DNA of 64,000 nucleotides, taken from positions 23,306,637 through 23,370,636 of the forward strand of contig NC_053146.1 in assembly GCF_016808335.1 (NCBI RefSeq). The letters run 5' to 3'. Position numbers and translations under genes: made by a program. The first letter of the stretch is position 1. Every line of letters begins with the position of its first letter. Source of the DNA: Panicum virgatum (Eukaryota; Streptophyta; Magnoliopsida; Poales; Poaceae). Shown piece by piece: positions 23,750 to 33,752 of the stretch. The notes under the pieces are model-generated. The model was not told where the DNA came from, made no database searches, and saw nothing but the letters and a program-made list of their open reading frames with translations.

Positions 23750-24972
23750 TGTTGTCGGTCAAAACCCACCGGCGAGTAGCGACAGGCAACACGAAGAGCC
23801 GGGAGGTCCCAGGGGTGCTAGCAGGCACTGCTTCCTCGGGCAACGGCCCGCAATCCGGCACATGCCAAAAATTCCGGAGAATGTAAGGCGTGCCACCTGA
23901 CCTATACCTGATCAGGAAGGTGCGAACGTGCTTTAAACGATTTGCCTGCATGCACAAACACGTGTAAACATTAGTCCGAGCCGTGGTCGGCTCCCCAGGA
24001 CGACTCTTGCTTCGGCTTTCAAAGAACCGATCGAGTCCCGGTGTCAGATTGGATCTGCATCTATCCGGATATTGATGAATAAAACAAATAATTATGAAAA
24101 ACTTGCTTCAATTAAATCTAGCTGATCTGATCCACAACAGTAAAAGCTTCAACGCTAGATCGGAACGTCCTACACGTAACTAGGCCTAGCGAACATAACA
24201 GATAACTAAACCATAACAAAAAATAGAGGTCTAAGAACTAGCAAGAGCCGATTCCCGGAACAATCCCTATTAAGGCTAAAATAAAGCATCTATTACATCA
24301 CCGGAACATCCAATCCGTTTGCAGGGTCTAACCTAGCAGATATTGATCTAATCCTTATAAAATAAGAACAAACCATAACAGATTGGATCTACTGGATAGA
24401 AAAGAAGCAAGGTGTTAACTCTACGCAACTAACCCTCTGCAACAAGAATTAGCTTAAGATCAAGCATGAATGCATAGAGAGAACATGATATTCGTAGATG
24501 GTAAGCAATAAAAACATGATAGATCTACTAAAAATCGTGCTACGAACATCAAGATAACTAGCACTACTCGCCATCAAAAACGCTTCAGTACGAGTAATAC
24601 CAAGGTAAAGGCAAGAACAATGCTGCCCTGATCGCAAGAAGCCGATCAGGGCAGCATGGCGCTTACTTGGACGAAACCCTAAAATTAGGGGCGGCGTTGC
24701 GCCAAGGTGTTGTTGCAAAACGTGATGACGTTCTCTCCTTTACGAATATCATAGGGTACATATTTATAGTCCGGAGACTTGGGAAACAATCTAAACTAAT
24801 GTGTCTATATCGGACTCTATCTCTAACTCAATCTGAACTAAATCTAAGGATACATGGCCCACATGGCCCAAATGCTCACGCAGGAGCCGATTCGTAAACC
24901 TTCTTTAATTTCTTCATTAAGGCCAACTCACTCGCGGCACATAATTAACCCTGTTAATTTATGGCGATAACA
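23750..24972 (-). repeat. 5' LTR of element B
   Basis: Starts TGTTATCGCCAT at 24,972 and ends GACAACA at 23,750 (minus strand). It is clearly related to A's LTRs but more diverged, with small indels. TATA box (TATAAATA on minus) at 24,761-24,768. Confidence 0.9.
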
Positions 24973-25072
24973 ACTTCCCGGTCAAAATAATATATTTACC
25001 CAAGTTTTCTCCAACAAGCCGATACATACTCCCACTCTGCCTGCATTCTTTATTATATCGGCTGTTTTTTCC

Positions 25073-25930
25073 CTAGAAATATTCATTTCTATAATCACCA
25101 CTTGGCTCATCAATGTATATCTTGTTAAGCTCTTCTAAAACCAACGAATCAGGATAAATTTTTTTATTCCCAACTCTAACTAATTTTTGTGTAATGGCCA
25201 ATTCTTCTGCAGAGGACCTTTCAAAATCTAACTTTTCTTCATGTCGTGCTTGTCTTCCTGGTTCTTCAGCCAACAATTGCACCGCAGAATCAATAGATTT
25301 CAACTCTTCAGACTTAACACATTTATTTTCGTTGTCCACTTTGGCCATGCGGGATGGAAACAAATCTTCGTTGACCCTCATCAGCTTTGCAAACTCCTCC
25401 CATTGAGTTTTTTCTTGCCTAACAGCCGATTGAACCTGATGACGAATTATTGGCTGAACGACTGTCTGCCAGATCATGGGTGGCTGAACTACCTCGTGCA
25501 ACTGACATTCCAGGGGCCGAAGAACTAATGCTTGCGGCCAACAACTACATAACTGCTGTTGTTGATGAGTCATCAGCTGCAGCTGCTGGACCGTCGACCA
25601 TGGTTGCTGATAAGTTATCGGCTGTGGAGCCGATGTATAATATTGATAGCCGCCTGTCTGAGCCGATGTTTGATGCTGATAAACCATCGGCCATGGTTGC
25701 TGACAAGTCATCGGCTGTGGAGCCAATGCATAACATTGATAACCGCCTATCTGAGCCGATGTTTGATGCTGATAAACCGTCGGCTGTGAGGTGTGATAAT
25801 CAAACTGATGAAAAATTTTATCAGCATCCACACGTTTCACTGTATTATTTGATGTGCTCGCTAGGCTGTTAGTCCAGCTGCTCATTGCCTGTTCCATAGC
25901 TTGCTCAAACATCTCCGTCGGAAAATTCAT
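25073..25930 (-). pseudogene. Element F N-terminal gag-like ORF, Gln-rich
   Basis: ATG at 25,930 just after the PBS region; open to 25,073 (286 codons). It starts MNFPTEMFEQAMEQAM, then has a Gln/Tyr/Pro-rich middle with a 31-residue unit repeated in tandem (VYQHQTSAQ...). The rest is charged and helical (KTQWEEFAKLMRVNEDLFPS, RQARHEEKLDFERSSAEELAITQK). The position right after a PBS indicates gag. No capsid core or zinc knuckle is present, because B cuts the element at 24,973. It may be a non-autonomous element's gag leader. Confidence 0.55.
25618..25790 (-). repeat. 93-bp tandem duplication in F's ORF
   Basis: Two units starting near 25,618 and 25,711 keep the frame and encode the repeated 31-residue Gln/Tyr-rich block. 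Both units contain several copies of the AGCCGAT/ATCGGCT motif. Confidence 0.75.
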
Positions 25931-25969
25931 GATGATATCGTCGGGTCCAACCGGGCGTGCCAAAAGATG

Positions 25970-27419
25970 TGTTGACGCAAAAATCAACACACTGGAATCC
26001 GAGGGGAAGTGTTCACCAAGCACGGAAAGTAGACCAAGCATGCCAGTCAATCTGACCTGTTGATTGACAAGGAGACAGAGTAAACGTTAAATTCGAGGGT
26101 GTATCGGCTGGAGTTCCGATTGTCCCTCAGATAGGCATATCGGCAAGCTTTGCCGATACAATACACGACAAAAGAATATTTAAGTACAAGTGTGTAATAA
26201 ACGAGTGTGTCGATAGGATCAGCCGATGCACTAGATGACAAAACCGGCTTTGAGTAGCCGATTATGCGTGTGTAATAAAATCTAAGCTACGAATGTGTAA
26301 CTCAGATAATGTAAACTAAAAATATATCTAAACCAGTTTCTGAGATAACAAAAGTGTTACTGTAAAATCTAAAGCCGATCTAGTATGTTTTTAGGTGTGA
26401 TAATGGCCAAAAAGCGTAGGAAAACCTACAAATCTAGCCGATATCGATAATTGGTGAATAAATCTAGACGAGACGACAGTGATACGCCCGGAAGTCAAAG
26501 CGTAGATAAACTCGATAACTTTTGAATAAATCTGAACGAAGCCACAGCGATGCGCTTGGAAGCTAAAGCTCAGATTTATTCGGTAAACGAAAACTTACCA
26601 GCAGATCAAGTCGCTCGAATGTGATGCGTCCTTGATCAACTCGAAAGAACTCGCCGAAAAGAAAAGAAAAGTGGCGAAGTCGCCGAAAAGTAAATTGTAG
26701 GTAAAAAGTAGAATTTGTTTGTTGATCGTGTGATAAAAATTACAATAGCCATCACCCCTTTATATTTATAAGGACGGCTTTGATCTCACGCAGGAAACTT
26801 ACCTAAACCAACCAAGATTTGACTACTTAATTAATATCTAAATAAAAAAAATATTAAAATACATCGACTCCAATTTTCTTTTCGTGGAATCCTTACTAGT
26901 TAAGCTTCCTCCGGCCAAAGAAAGATTAATCCGCACGCATGATTAAGCTTGGATTCCACGCTGGACTTTGCCTTCCTTAATTTAATTCTCTCTGCTCCCG
27001 AGATGGCTCGGCCTCTCCACATGCAATTTCTTTATTCCGAACCTCTTCTTGTCCCGTATGTCATTCCACGCATGTATGCTCCTTAATTGTCAAAACCAGC
27101 CACAATTCTTTCTTTAATTGCTATGCATGCATTTTAGAGACGTCGCTTTGCAACACGCATGCATGTTCGCCGATGCTCGCAAACCATCTGGAAAGGTGCC
27201 AACGGCCACACGTCCACATGCACGCTTGATCCTTCCTGTTGCCCATGGTCCTTGCAAGCAAGCCCCCGTTAGTCTTTGCTTGAACTTCATATACTTGCAT
27301 GTAAGCTCTTGCTAGCTTCTTGGACAACAACCTTTGATCATCAGCTTTCACATTGACATAAACAGCCGATTGTTTTCATAATTCCATTACATCGGATTTA
27401 CCAAAATCCGGTGTCAATA
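25970..27419 (-). repeat. LTR of element F
   Basis: The left edge TGTTGACGC (the reverse of ...GCGTCAACA) abuts a PBS variant. The right edge near 27,419 reads TATTGACACC on the minus strand and may be a mutated TGTTGACACC. Length about 1.45 kb. A TATA region (TATAAATATAAA on minus) is at about 26,757-26,772. Imperfect 60-70-bp direct repeats lie at 26,440-26,580. The second LTR is outside the window, so the outer edge is provisional. Confidence 0.65.
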
Positions 27420-27497
27420 GATTCAGCCCAGAATCATAAAAACTCAACCCTAATCGAGAATGCCTTGCCTATTAAGGCACCCACGGATACTAAAAAA

Positions 27498-28881
27498 TGA
27501 TCGGGTGCTCTAGCCTAAGAGGGGGAGGGGGTAAATTAGGCACTAATAAAAACTTAGACCTATGGCTCCAACTAGTTTGCACAAAACTTAAACTAAAACA
27601 TGCTATCTAGATGTGCAACTAGGTAGTTTTAGTGCGAAACCCCTATCCCAAAAGAGTTTAGCAACCTATAGCCTTTCCTATCAAGAAACTATTCTATGAA
27701 AGTAAAGGCACACAAATTGCTAGTATGAAAATACGGAAGCTTAATGAGCGGGATAGGAGATAGCAAACTCTTGACGCGGGTGTTTATCCCGTGGTTCGGT
27801 TAGCTATAAAGGCACACCTACATCCACGTTGTTGTAGCACTCACTAAGAGTATTGCTACTCGACCACCAAGTCTCTTCCGTGAACACAATCACGGTCACC
27901 TTGGCCCCGGGATCCACTAAGGAGCTTCTCCACAAAGGATGGGGGTCTCCACGTCCCCCGCACAAAGATGTCGTCGCCGCTCCACACCAAGTCGGAGGGT
28001 CGATGACGTTGCCGGCGAGCTTCACTCTCCAAGGTGACGGCGCACCAAGCTCTTATTTTGGTTCGCTAATGAACCACAGCACAAAGGCTTGAAGCCTTGC
28101 AATCTCACTCACTAAGAGCTAATCCTTTACACAACACTCTCAAAGTGTGCTAAGGGCTAAGGATATGATCTTGATGCTTTTGTATGGCTTGAAGATGTTC
28201 TTGGGTGTGTGTGGGATGTCCAGCAAACTTCAAATGGCCGGGGGATGCCATATATTTAGGCCACCAAGTCTTGTAGCCGTTGCTCCAACGGTCAGCAGAA
28301 AACTGCGTATCATCGGATGAACCGATGCCTCTGCCTGGGGTAGCGTCGGTTCATCCGGTCACTCTCAGACCCGAAGTAGCCGTTGAACTCCAGACAGCTG
28401 ACACAGTGACCACCGGTTCAACCGATGCTTAGCCGTCGGTTAATCCGGTCACTCCCAGCACTCAACTCTTCTGCTGACGTCATTACACCGATGGTATGCA
28501 CCGATGCCTCACCGGTTCAACCGGTGCTGAAGACTTGACTCTTGCTCGGCTTGCATCGTCTCTGGAACACAGTACGTCCAATGCACCGATGCCCCTTTTT
28601 GAACCATCGGTTCATCCGGTGCCTATAAGCTGACTTGGCTTCGATTCCCTTCTGCACCAAAATATCATGGCGTCGGTTCTTCTGACTACCATCGGATGCA
28701 CCGATGCTCATGCGTCGGTTCTTCGGGCCTTGCTACGCCTATCTTCTCTTTCTCTTTGTCATCACTTGAACCTAAAAGCCTGAGAATGGTCATCTTAACA
28801 ATTATATTAGTCCAAGTGTTGTGTTGTCATTCGATCACCAAAACCACTCGAAATGGCATAAATAGTGCCATGTTCGTTTCA
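27498..28881 (-). repeat. Copia-type LTR remnant (minus)
   Basis: On the minus strand it opens with AACATGGCACTATTTATG...GGTTTTGGTGATCGAATGAC and closes with CCCCCTCTTAGGCTAGAGCACCCGATCA. These start and end blocks recur in the plus-strand LTR at 42,179-43,548. The middle (28,290-28,720) is crowded with alternating ATCGGT/ACCGAT and CCGGT motifs. No coding sequence lies beside it, so it may be a solo LTR, but no target duplication is evident. Confidence 0.5.
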
Positions 28882-28929
28882 GATACAATTCATCGTATCT
28901 ACTATTATGACTGAGTAGGCCCGATGCTG

Positions 28930-31643
28930 CCTACACTCACCTCCATCTTTTTGTGGGATGTCCATGGCCTCCGTCACCTCCAGGGCGGCATCTCTGACTT
29001 CTTTCAGCTCCACGAGCTCCTGCTGCATCGAGTCTCGAGATTATGATAAAGTCTTGAGCTATTGCAGCATGGATGCTGCCTCTCGGTCAGAGTCCTCTTT
29101 GATCTTCTTAAGCTTCTCTATCTCATCTGTGTTTCGGTACATAAGAATCTTTAAATCCAGTACCAAGCTTTCCTGAATCTCTAAAGATTTGGCACAAGTT
29201 GTGTACTCGATTAAAAAGAAAATCTTATAAATACCAAGCGGATCTACTAGTCGAGTGCATATCAAATGTTAAAGACTATCCTTTCTTAGATTGGGAAAGC
29301 CTCCTCAGCTTTCCCTCAAGAGCAGTCTTCTCAGACGAGAGCATCTTAACCCTCTCTTTCAGGGCATTCAGCTCTGCCTCATCTTGGGACTAGCCACCCT
29401 TCCGTCCCAATGCTTCCTGCAAAAACAAAAAGATCAGTATACCACTCGATATACTACAAAATGTACTCGAGGTATTCAACTACTTACTTCCAGCAGCTTG
29501 AAAGCATGCCCCACCTTCTCTCGCGGCAAGTCACTTCCCGATGTGACTTGGGAAGTACTCGCCACAACAACAGCCTTCTTGGGCATTTCGTCAATCCTCC
29601 CTACAGTATTCCCTGTGTTTTGGGAATCTACAGGAAAAACACGCTACTTAATCACACTAAGGGCAAATAAAAGGATACCTTTCTACAAAGCACTACAAGC
29701 TTAACTGCAGGGGTCTCCGCAGGCTGTTTATCATTGCCTCCCTTAGGAAGCTTTTCACCTTCTCCTTCTCCTAGAAGCCTTCCGCTTCCGACATCCTCCG
29801 GGATCTCCTCATTGGCCCTTTCAGGATCAAGCAATGGAGAATCCAGAAGCATAGCGTTGACCATCGCCTCCGCATCATGAGCACTCATCTCAGGAGTACT
29901 CGGGGGCTTCTCCAGCCCCGGTTGAGAAGCCGAGTGGCTCTCAGCCCCCACGTCCTCTCCCAGGACCGCATCTCTGCAAAGATAAAGTAGTTACAAACTA
30001 CTAGATTCAAAACAGATCCTACACATACAAGTTCTAAAGAACTTACGCAGGAGCTCTTATTAGGGTAAGCCCCTTGGTGCCAAATTTGCGGGCAGGCTTT
30101 GCGATCATGGCCAGCTTACCCGCATCGACGGTCTTATCCACATTGGAACTACTCGCTGTAGGAGTAGCTCCGATCCTACTTGATGGGTCCACTGTGGTGG
30201 AGGGGACAGTTTGTCTCACCGCAGTATCATCCCTAGATGATGAGGTCCGTGACATCTTAGCTGCCGGACTTAGAAAAGCAAAAACACAAATCAAAACTTG
30301 CAAATCGACAACTAGAAAGTACTCGATTGCAAAATCACTAGCTACTTACCTATCGCTAGTAGTGTGGGAGGAGCTGCTACGCTTCCTCGCCACTGACCGA
30401 GTACTCCTTAGGCACTCGGTCTGGGCATCAGCACTTGGAGTGGGGCTGTGCTCCCCATCACTCCTTTCCCCAGATACTGCCTCATCTGCGCAACCAAGTC
30501 TGGACATCAGTCCTGTTTATATGAAACCTCATATGAGCATACTAAGATTTGATTAACAGATCGAGGAAATTGGAAGAACAAAAGGGCGAATAAATGCCTG
30601 GTAGCGAAGGACTACTCTTAAAGCAATCCACGTCCTCCTACAGAAAGCAAATCCTATCAGATTTATACTATGGTAAAGTACTCGATTTCTACATATCGAC
30701 TACTCTTATCAAGTACATGCTTCGGCGGATTCGTCGCAGAAAATGTACCAGGAACAATTGGGATTTTCTTTACATTCTTCAGAAGTCGTTGTACTCGACT
30801 AAAAACTACATCATCCGAGATCTCTTCCTTCGAGTATCTTGACGGATCAGTTGTTCCCTGATACTGGAATCCAAGCAATTCCCGAGCCTGCAATGGCTGG
30901 ATTCTTCTCTTCATCCAGTCAAATACGACCGCATCTCCAGTTAACAAGTTTTGTTTCAAGATGGCAATCCGCTCGAGTAGTTCAGAGATCTGACTCTCGT
31001 CGACTGGTTTTTTATTCTACTCGGGCCATTGGATTGGAGGGCCGGGAGTAATGGATGGAAAACTTCTCGAGTGGTTCTCGACATAGAATCACTTGGGTTT
31101 CCTTTCGATTACTTTATTACTAAGGTTATAAGGGATATACACTCTATCCTTTCTTTGCCTAAGTTGGAGACCCGCGCCACCTACTAAATCTAAGATGAAT
31201 CTGTCGGGCTGCGGTTTCAAATGAAAAAGAAAGCGAAAGAGTTCGAAATGGGGCTCGATGCCTAGAAAAGCTTCACATAAATGCACAAAGATGGAAATAT
31301 GAACAAAGGAATTGGGGGTCAGATGGTGCAACTGGATCCTGTAGTAGCGCAGGAGCCCAGAAAAGGATGAAGAGCACGGAAACCCTAATCCCTGTTCTAA
31401 GTATGAGGTAAAAGCAATGATTTCCCCCGTATTCTCATACGAATGATCTTTCCCCAAGGCAGGACACCATTGGATAATAGATCTGGGAACTAAAAGACCC
31501 TGCGACACCAGAGAATCTAAGTCAGATTGAGAACACTTACTTGTGTTCCAACCCTCATCACGGGTTGGCTCTGTAGCCACACCCTTCCCCTTGGTCGCTT
31601 TCTTGGGGGCCATCCGGAAATCTACGGATCGCTTTATGCGCAT
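28930..31643 (-). pseudogene. Antisense 'putative gypsy type transposon' (PF04195-like) gene of element C
   Basis: The first coding exon (31,643 to about 30,725) starts near MAPKKATKGKGVATEP and contains the family hallmarks: SDLDSLVSQGLL, GEIIAFTSYLEQGLGFPCSSFF-like text, HLTPNSFVHISIFVHLCEAFLGIEPHFELF. In-frame stops interrupt it at 31,089-31,091 (TGA) and 31,017-31,019 (TAG). Later exons by GT/AG and reading frame: about 30,512-30,349 (PTPSADAQTE), 30,270-30,049, 29,974-29,684 (acidic), 29,626-29,489 and coiled-coil parts down to about 28,950. The family is known only as a transposon-borne protein of grasses; its biochemical role is unknown. Position and orientation match the antisense genes of A and B. 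Confidence 0.75.
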
Positions 31644-32594
31644 ACACTGGCGGAAACCCTAGGGCAGAAGCGGGGAACAAAAGGAAACAAGAACTTGAGA
31701 GCGAAGACAGATCTAAAACAATAAAATCAAGTGGTGGCCGGTGGGGTAAAATCTAAGTTATCGTTTTATTTTATAATGGCTGTGGCAACATGGTAAAAAT
31801 ACCCAACAAGATAACAGTCCGTTGCAAATTGCGGATAAAATGGGATTTTCTGAGACATTCTTTTTTCCAAAAGATTACATTCTGGAAAAAAACACTCACA
31901 TCCCTAGTCAACTACTCGATTTTCCTTTCCTCGACTGGGATTACATTATAGGATAAAGGAAAAGTACTCGACACAGCACAACTACTCGACATTACAACTT
32001 GAGTACTTTTTCCTAACTAAACTTTACAATGACCCGGACCTGCATGCCCATCGCCTGGATCTCTTGGAGCTTCTAGTCGACGCCTACTGCAGACTAGATC
32101 GGCCGAGGCCATGACAAAGTATAAACTTGTTATTCCCACTAAGGGAATAATGATACTCGTACTCTGGGAGGAAAGTTTCAAGAGTTTGGAGGCAGATTAC
32201 AGTAATCACCTCGCAAGTCCTCTTGTAGCATCTTGTGGAGAAATTTCTCCTTCTCCCAGAATACGTTGTGACAAGATTAAGTCCCCTACCAGAGATGCAG
32301 TTCTTGGGCACCTAGAAACAGGCCACCCCAAGAATAGGACACAATGTGGTGTCACTCATCCTCTGAAACCCTGCCTCATTGGAATATGCAAGGACATGAT
32401 GTCCAGCATGGATCCGATGAGAACATTGGGGATGCAGGAGGAGGCAGCAGAGACTTCTCTTGTCACTCGCAAGTTCTCTTCTAGCATCTTTTGCTAGGAA
32501 GAACTACACAAATCTCAGGAGGGCGAGAGCAAGAACACCAAGGAAAATCCATGGCTGCTACACTTTGGTGCTTTTGCTAAGGGCCTTCCCCCTG
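31644..32594 (-). other. Upstream leader of the antisense gene of C
   Basis: No conserved protein. It lies between the candidate TATA box at 32,595 and the coding start, so it would be the 5' leader, perhaps with an intron. A 23-codon minus ORF (MDFPWCSCSRP...) starts about 45 bp past the TATA box and may be an upstream ORF. Confidence 0.4.
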
Positions 32595-32603
32595 CCTTTT
32601 ATA
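32595..32603 (-). promoter_or_regulatory. TATA box of the antisense gene in C (TATAAAAGG)
   Basis: A consensus TATAAAAGG on the minus strand, in a GC-flanked context, facing the PF04195-like gene and away from the 3' LTR. It suggests a promoter independent of the LTR. Confidence 0.5.
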
Positions 32604-33330
32604 GCCACAAGGGGGCTTACTGAGGAGAACACATGAATCCATAGTGCACGTTTCACGGACGCATTCATGGCAGCATTCACGGACGCAGTCAAAGATGCAA
32701 TAATGTAGATTCTACAAATAGTAACGTCCCACGTGAGCACTGAATAAAGAGCCGTACATCCCGGGTTTTATTCCTGAAGTTATTTCGGGTGCAATCAGTG
32801 TGGCGGATCCAATTGTATCATTTTTCTGGGATTTTACCCGAAAAAGAGGTCTTTTTGGATTCTGGATCTGATGAATCCTGCAAATAATTAGAAGGATAAA
32901 ATCTGATGCCACGTCTTAAATCCTTAATTCCAAATCTACGCTCGGGGGGCTACTCGCAGCAATAGGGATTTTGATTTAAGGCTCAGGGGCTGCGGGATAT
33001 AGGCATCAAAGATTTATTTTTCAATTTTTTTGGAAAATAAGGAAGTAAAAAGACTGAAGTGACCCTCAACCTGATTCTGCGATTCAACCTAAGGCTCGGG
33101 GGCTACTCCATATGGAGCGCGAGTACTTCGCGCACCATATATGATCAAGATTTCGAGGCTTGAGCACCTCACAGTCTCGAAGCAAACTGAAGTACTTGAA
33201 GGACTACTCGACGTATCTGAAGGAAGGACCAGAAGCAACCAGGAGGATGTTCTGACTACTTGAAGTACTCGAAGACGCCCAGCCAAGTACTCGACGCCTG
33301 CAGGACTCGGCTATGAAGAGCTCGGGGGCT
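32604..33330. other. Non-coding stretch before the 3' LTR of C
   Basis: No gene seen. Several CTCGGGGGCT blocks occur (near 32,940, 33,093 and 33,321); the last directly precedes the LTR and can serve as polypurine tract. TACTCGA-type motifs are frequent at 33,200-33,300. Confidence 0.5.
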
Positions 33331-33747
33331 TGTCAGACCCGGGGCAGTGGGACTGCTTATAGGCATAGAATATTCTAGAGTAAGGGATAGCTTATGGACG
33401 TACCTTAGCTTTTTTGTAACTACCCGAATAGGCGTAGAACTAGCTGCAGTACAAAGGAAAATACCCGATTGTGTTGTAGTTGGACTCCAACTGTATTCGG
33501 CTAGAACTTTCCATGTAACCCTGTCCCCCCCGGATATTTAAGGGCGGGCAGGAACCCCCTCCAAATAATCATCAACACCTAAGGCAATACAAACCACACA
33601 GGACGTAGGGTATTACGCAAACTCGCGCCCCGAACCTATCTAAATCTTTGTGTTCCTTGTACCATCGAGTTCTAGAGCAGTTGATCCCTACCTACAAACC
33701 CTACTGCTAAGGGTATCCCTGAGCAGGCTTGGCGGTAAACACCGACA
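33331..33747 (+). repeat. 3' LTR of element C
   Basis: Starts TGTCAGACCCGGGGC after a G-rich tract and ends AACACCGACA; 417 bp. A TATA-like ATATTTAAG lies near 33,534. Right flank is GCACC. Confidence 0.75.
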
Positions 33748-33752
33748 GCACC

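Larger units (their letters stand above)
1..24972 (-). mobile_element. Element B: Tat-lineage Ty3/gypsy retrotransposon, split by element A
   Basis: B reads on the minus strand. Its 5' LTR is 23,750-24,972, followed downward by PBS, gag, protease and RT to 19,149. The reading resumes at 5,666 (RNase H and integrase) and ends with an antisense gene module at 1-3,662. The 3' LTR lies before the window. The RT stops at 19,149 within the segment that in A reads VLVQKHDGQERVVF, and 5,651-5,666 resumes with YLSRR, so A sits inside B's RT/RNase H region. B carries many stops, frameshifts and a deletion in its second RNase H, so it is dead. B itself is inserted in element F, whose internal sequence begins at 24,973. 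Assignment to Tat rests on the dual RNase H layout and the antisense genes. Confidence 0.87.
24973..27419 (-). mobile_element. Element F: 5' end of a gypsy-type retrotransposon
   Basis: LTR 25,970-27,419, PBS and the start of gag, minus strand, cut at 24,973 by element B. The remainder would lie left of the window. The shared AGCCGAT motif and near-identical PBS link F to the A/B group, while the LTR layout recalls element D. Confidence 0.7.
28900..33747 (+). mobile_element. Element C: 3' half of a Ty3/gypsy element with an antisense gene
   Basis: A plus-strand 3' LTR (33,331-33,747) with a G-rich tract in front, an antisense gene at 28,930-31,643 and an antisense promoter region near 32,600. 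The gag-pol half is absent; the boundary near 28,900 is where the copia LTR begins. The plan is the same as the 3' half of A but the LTR and the antisense gene differ. The TACTCGA/TCGAGTA motif recurs throughout. Confidence 0.7.
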
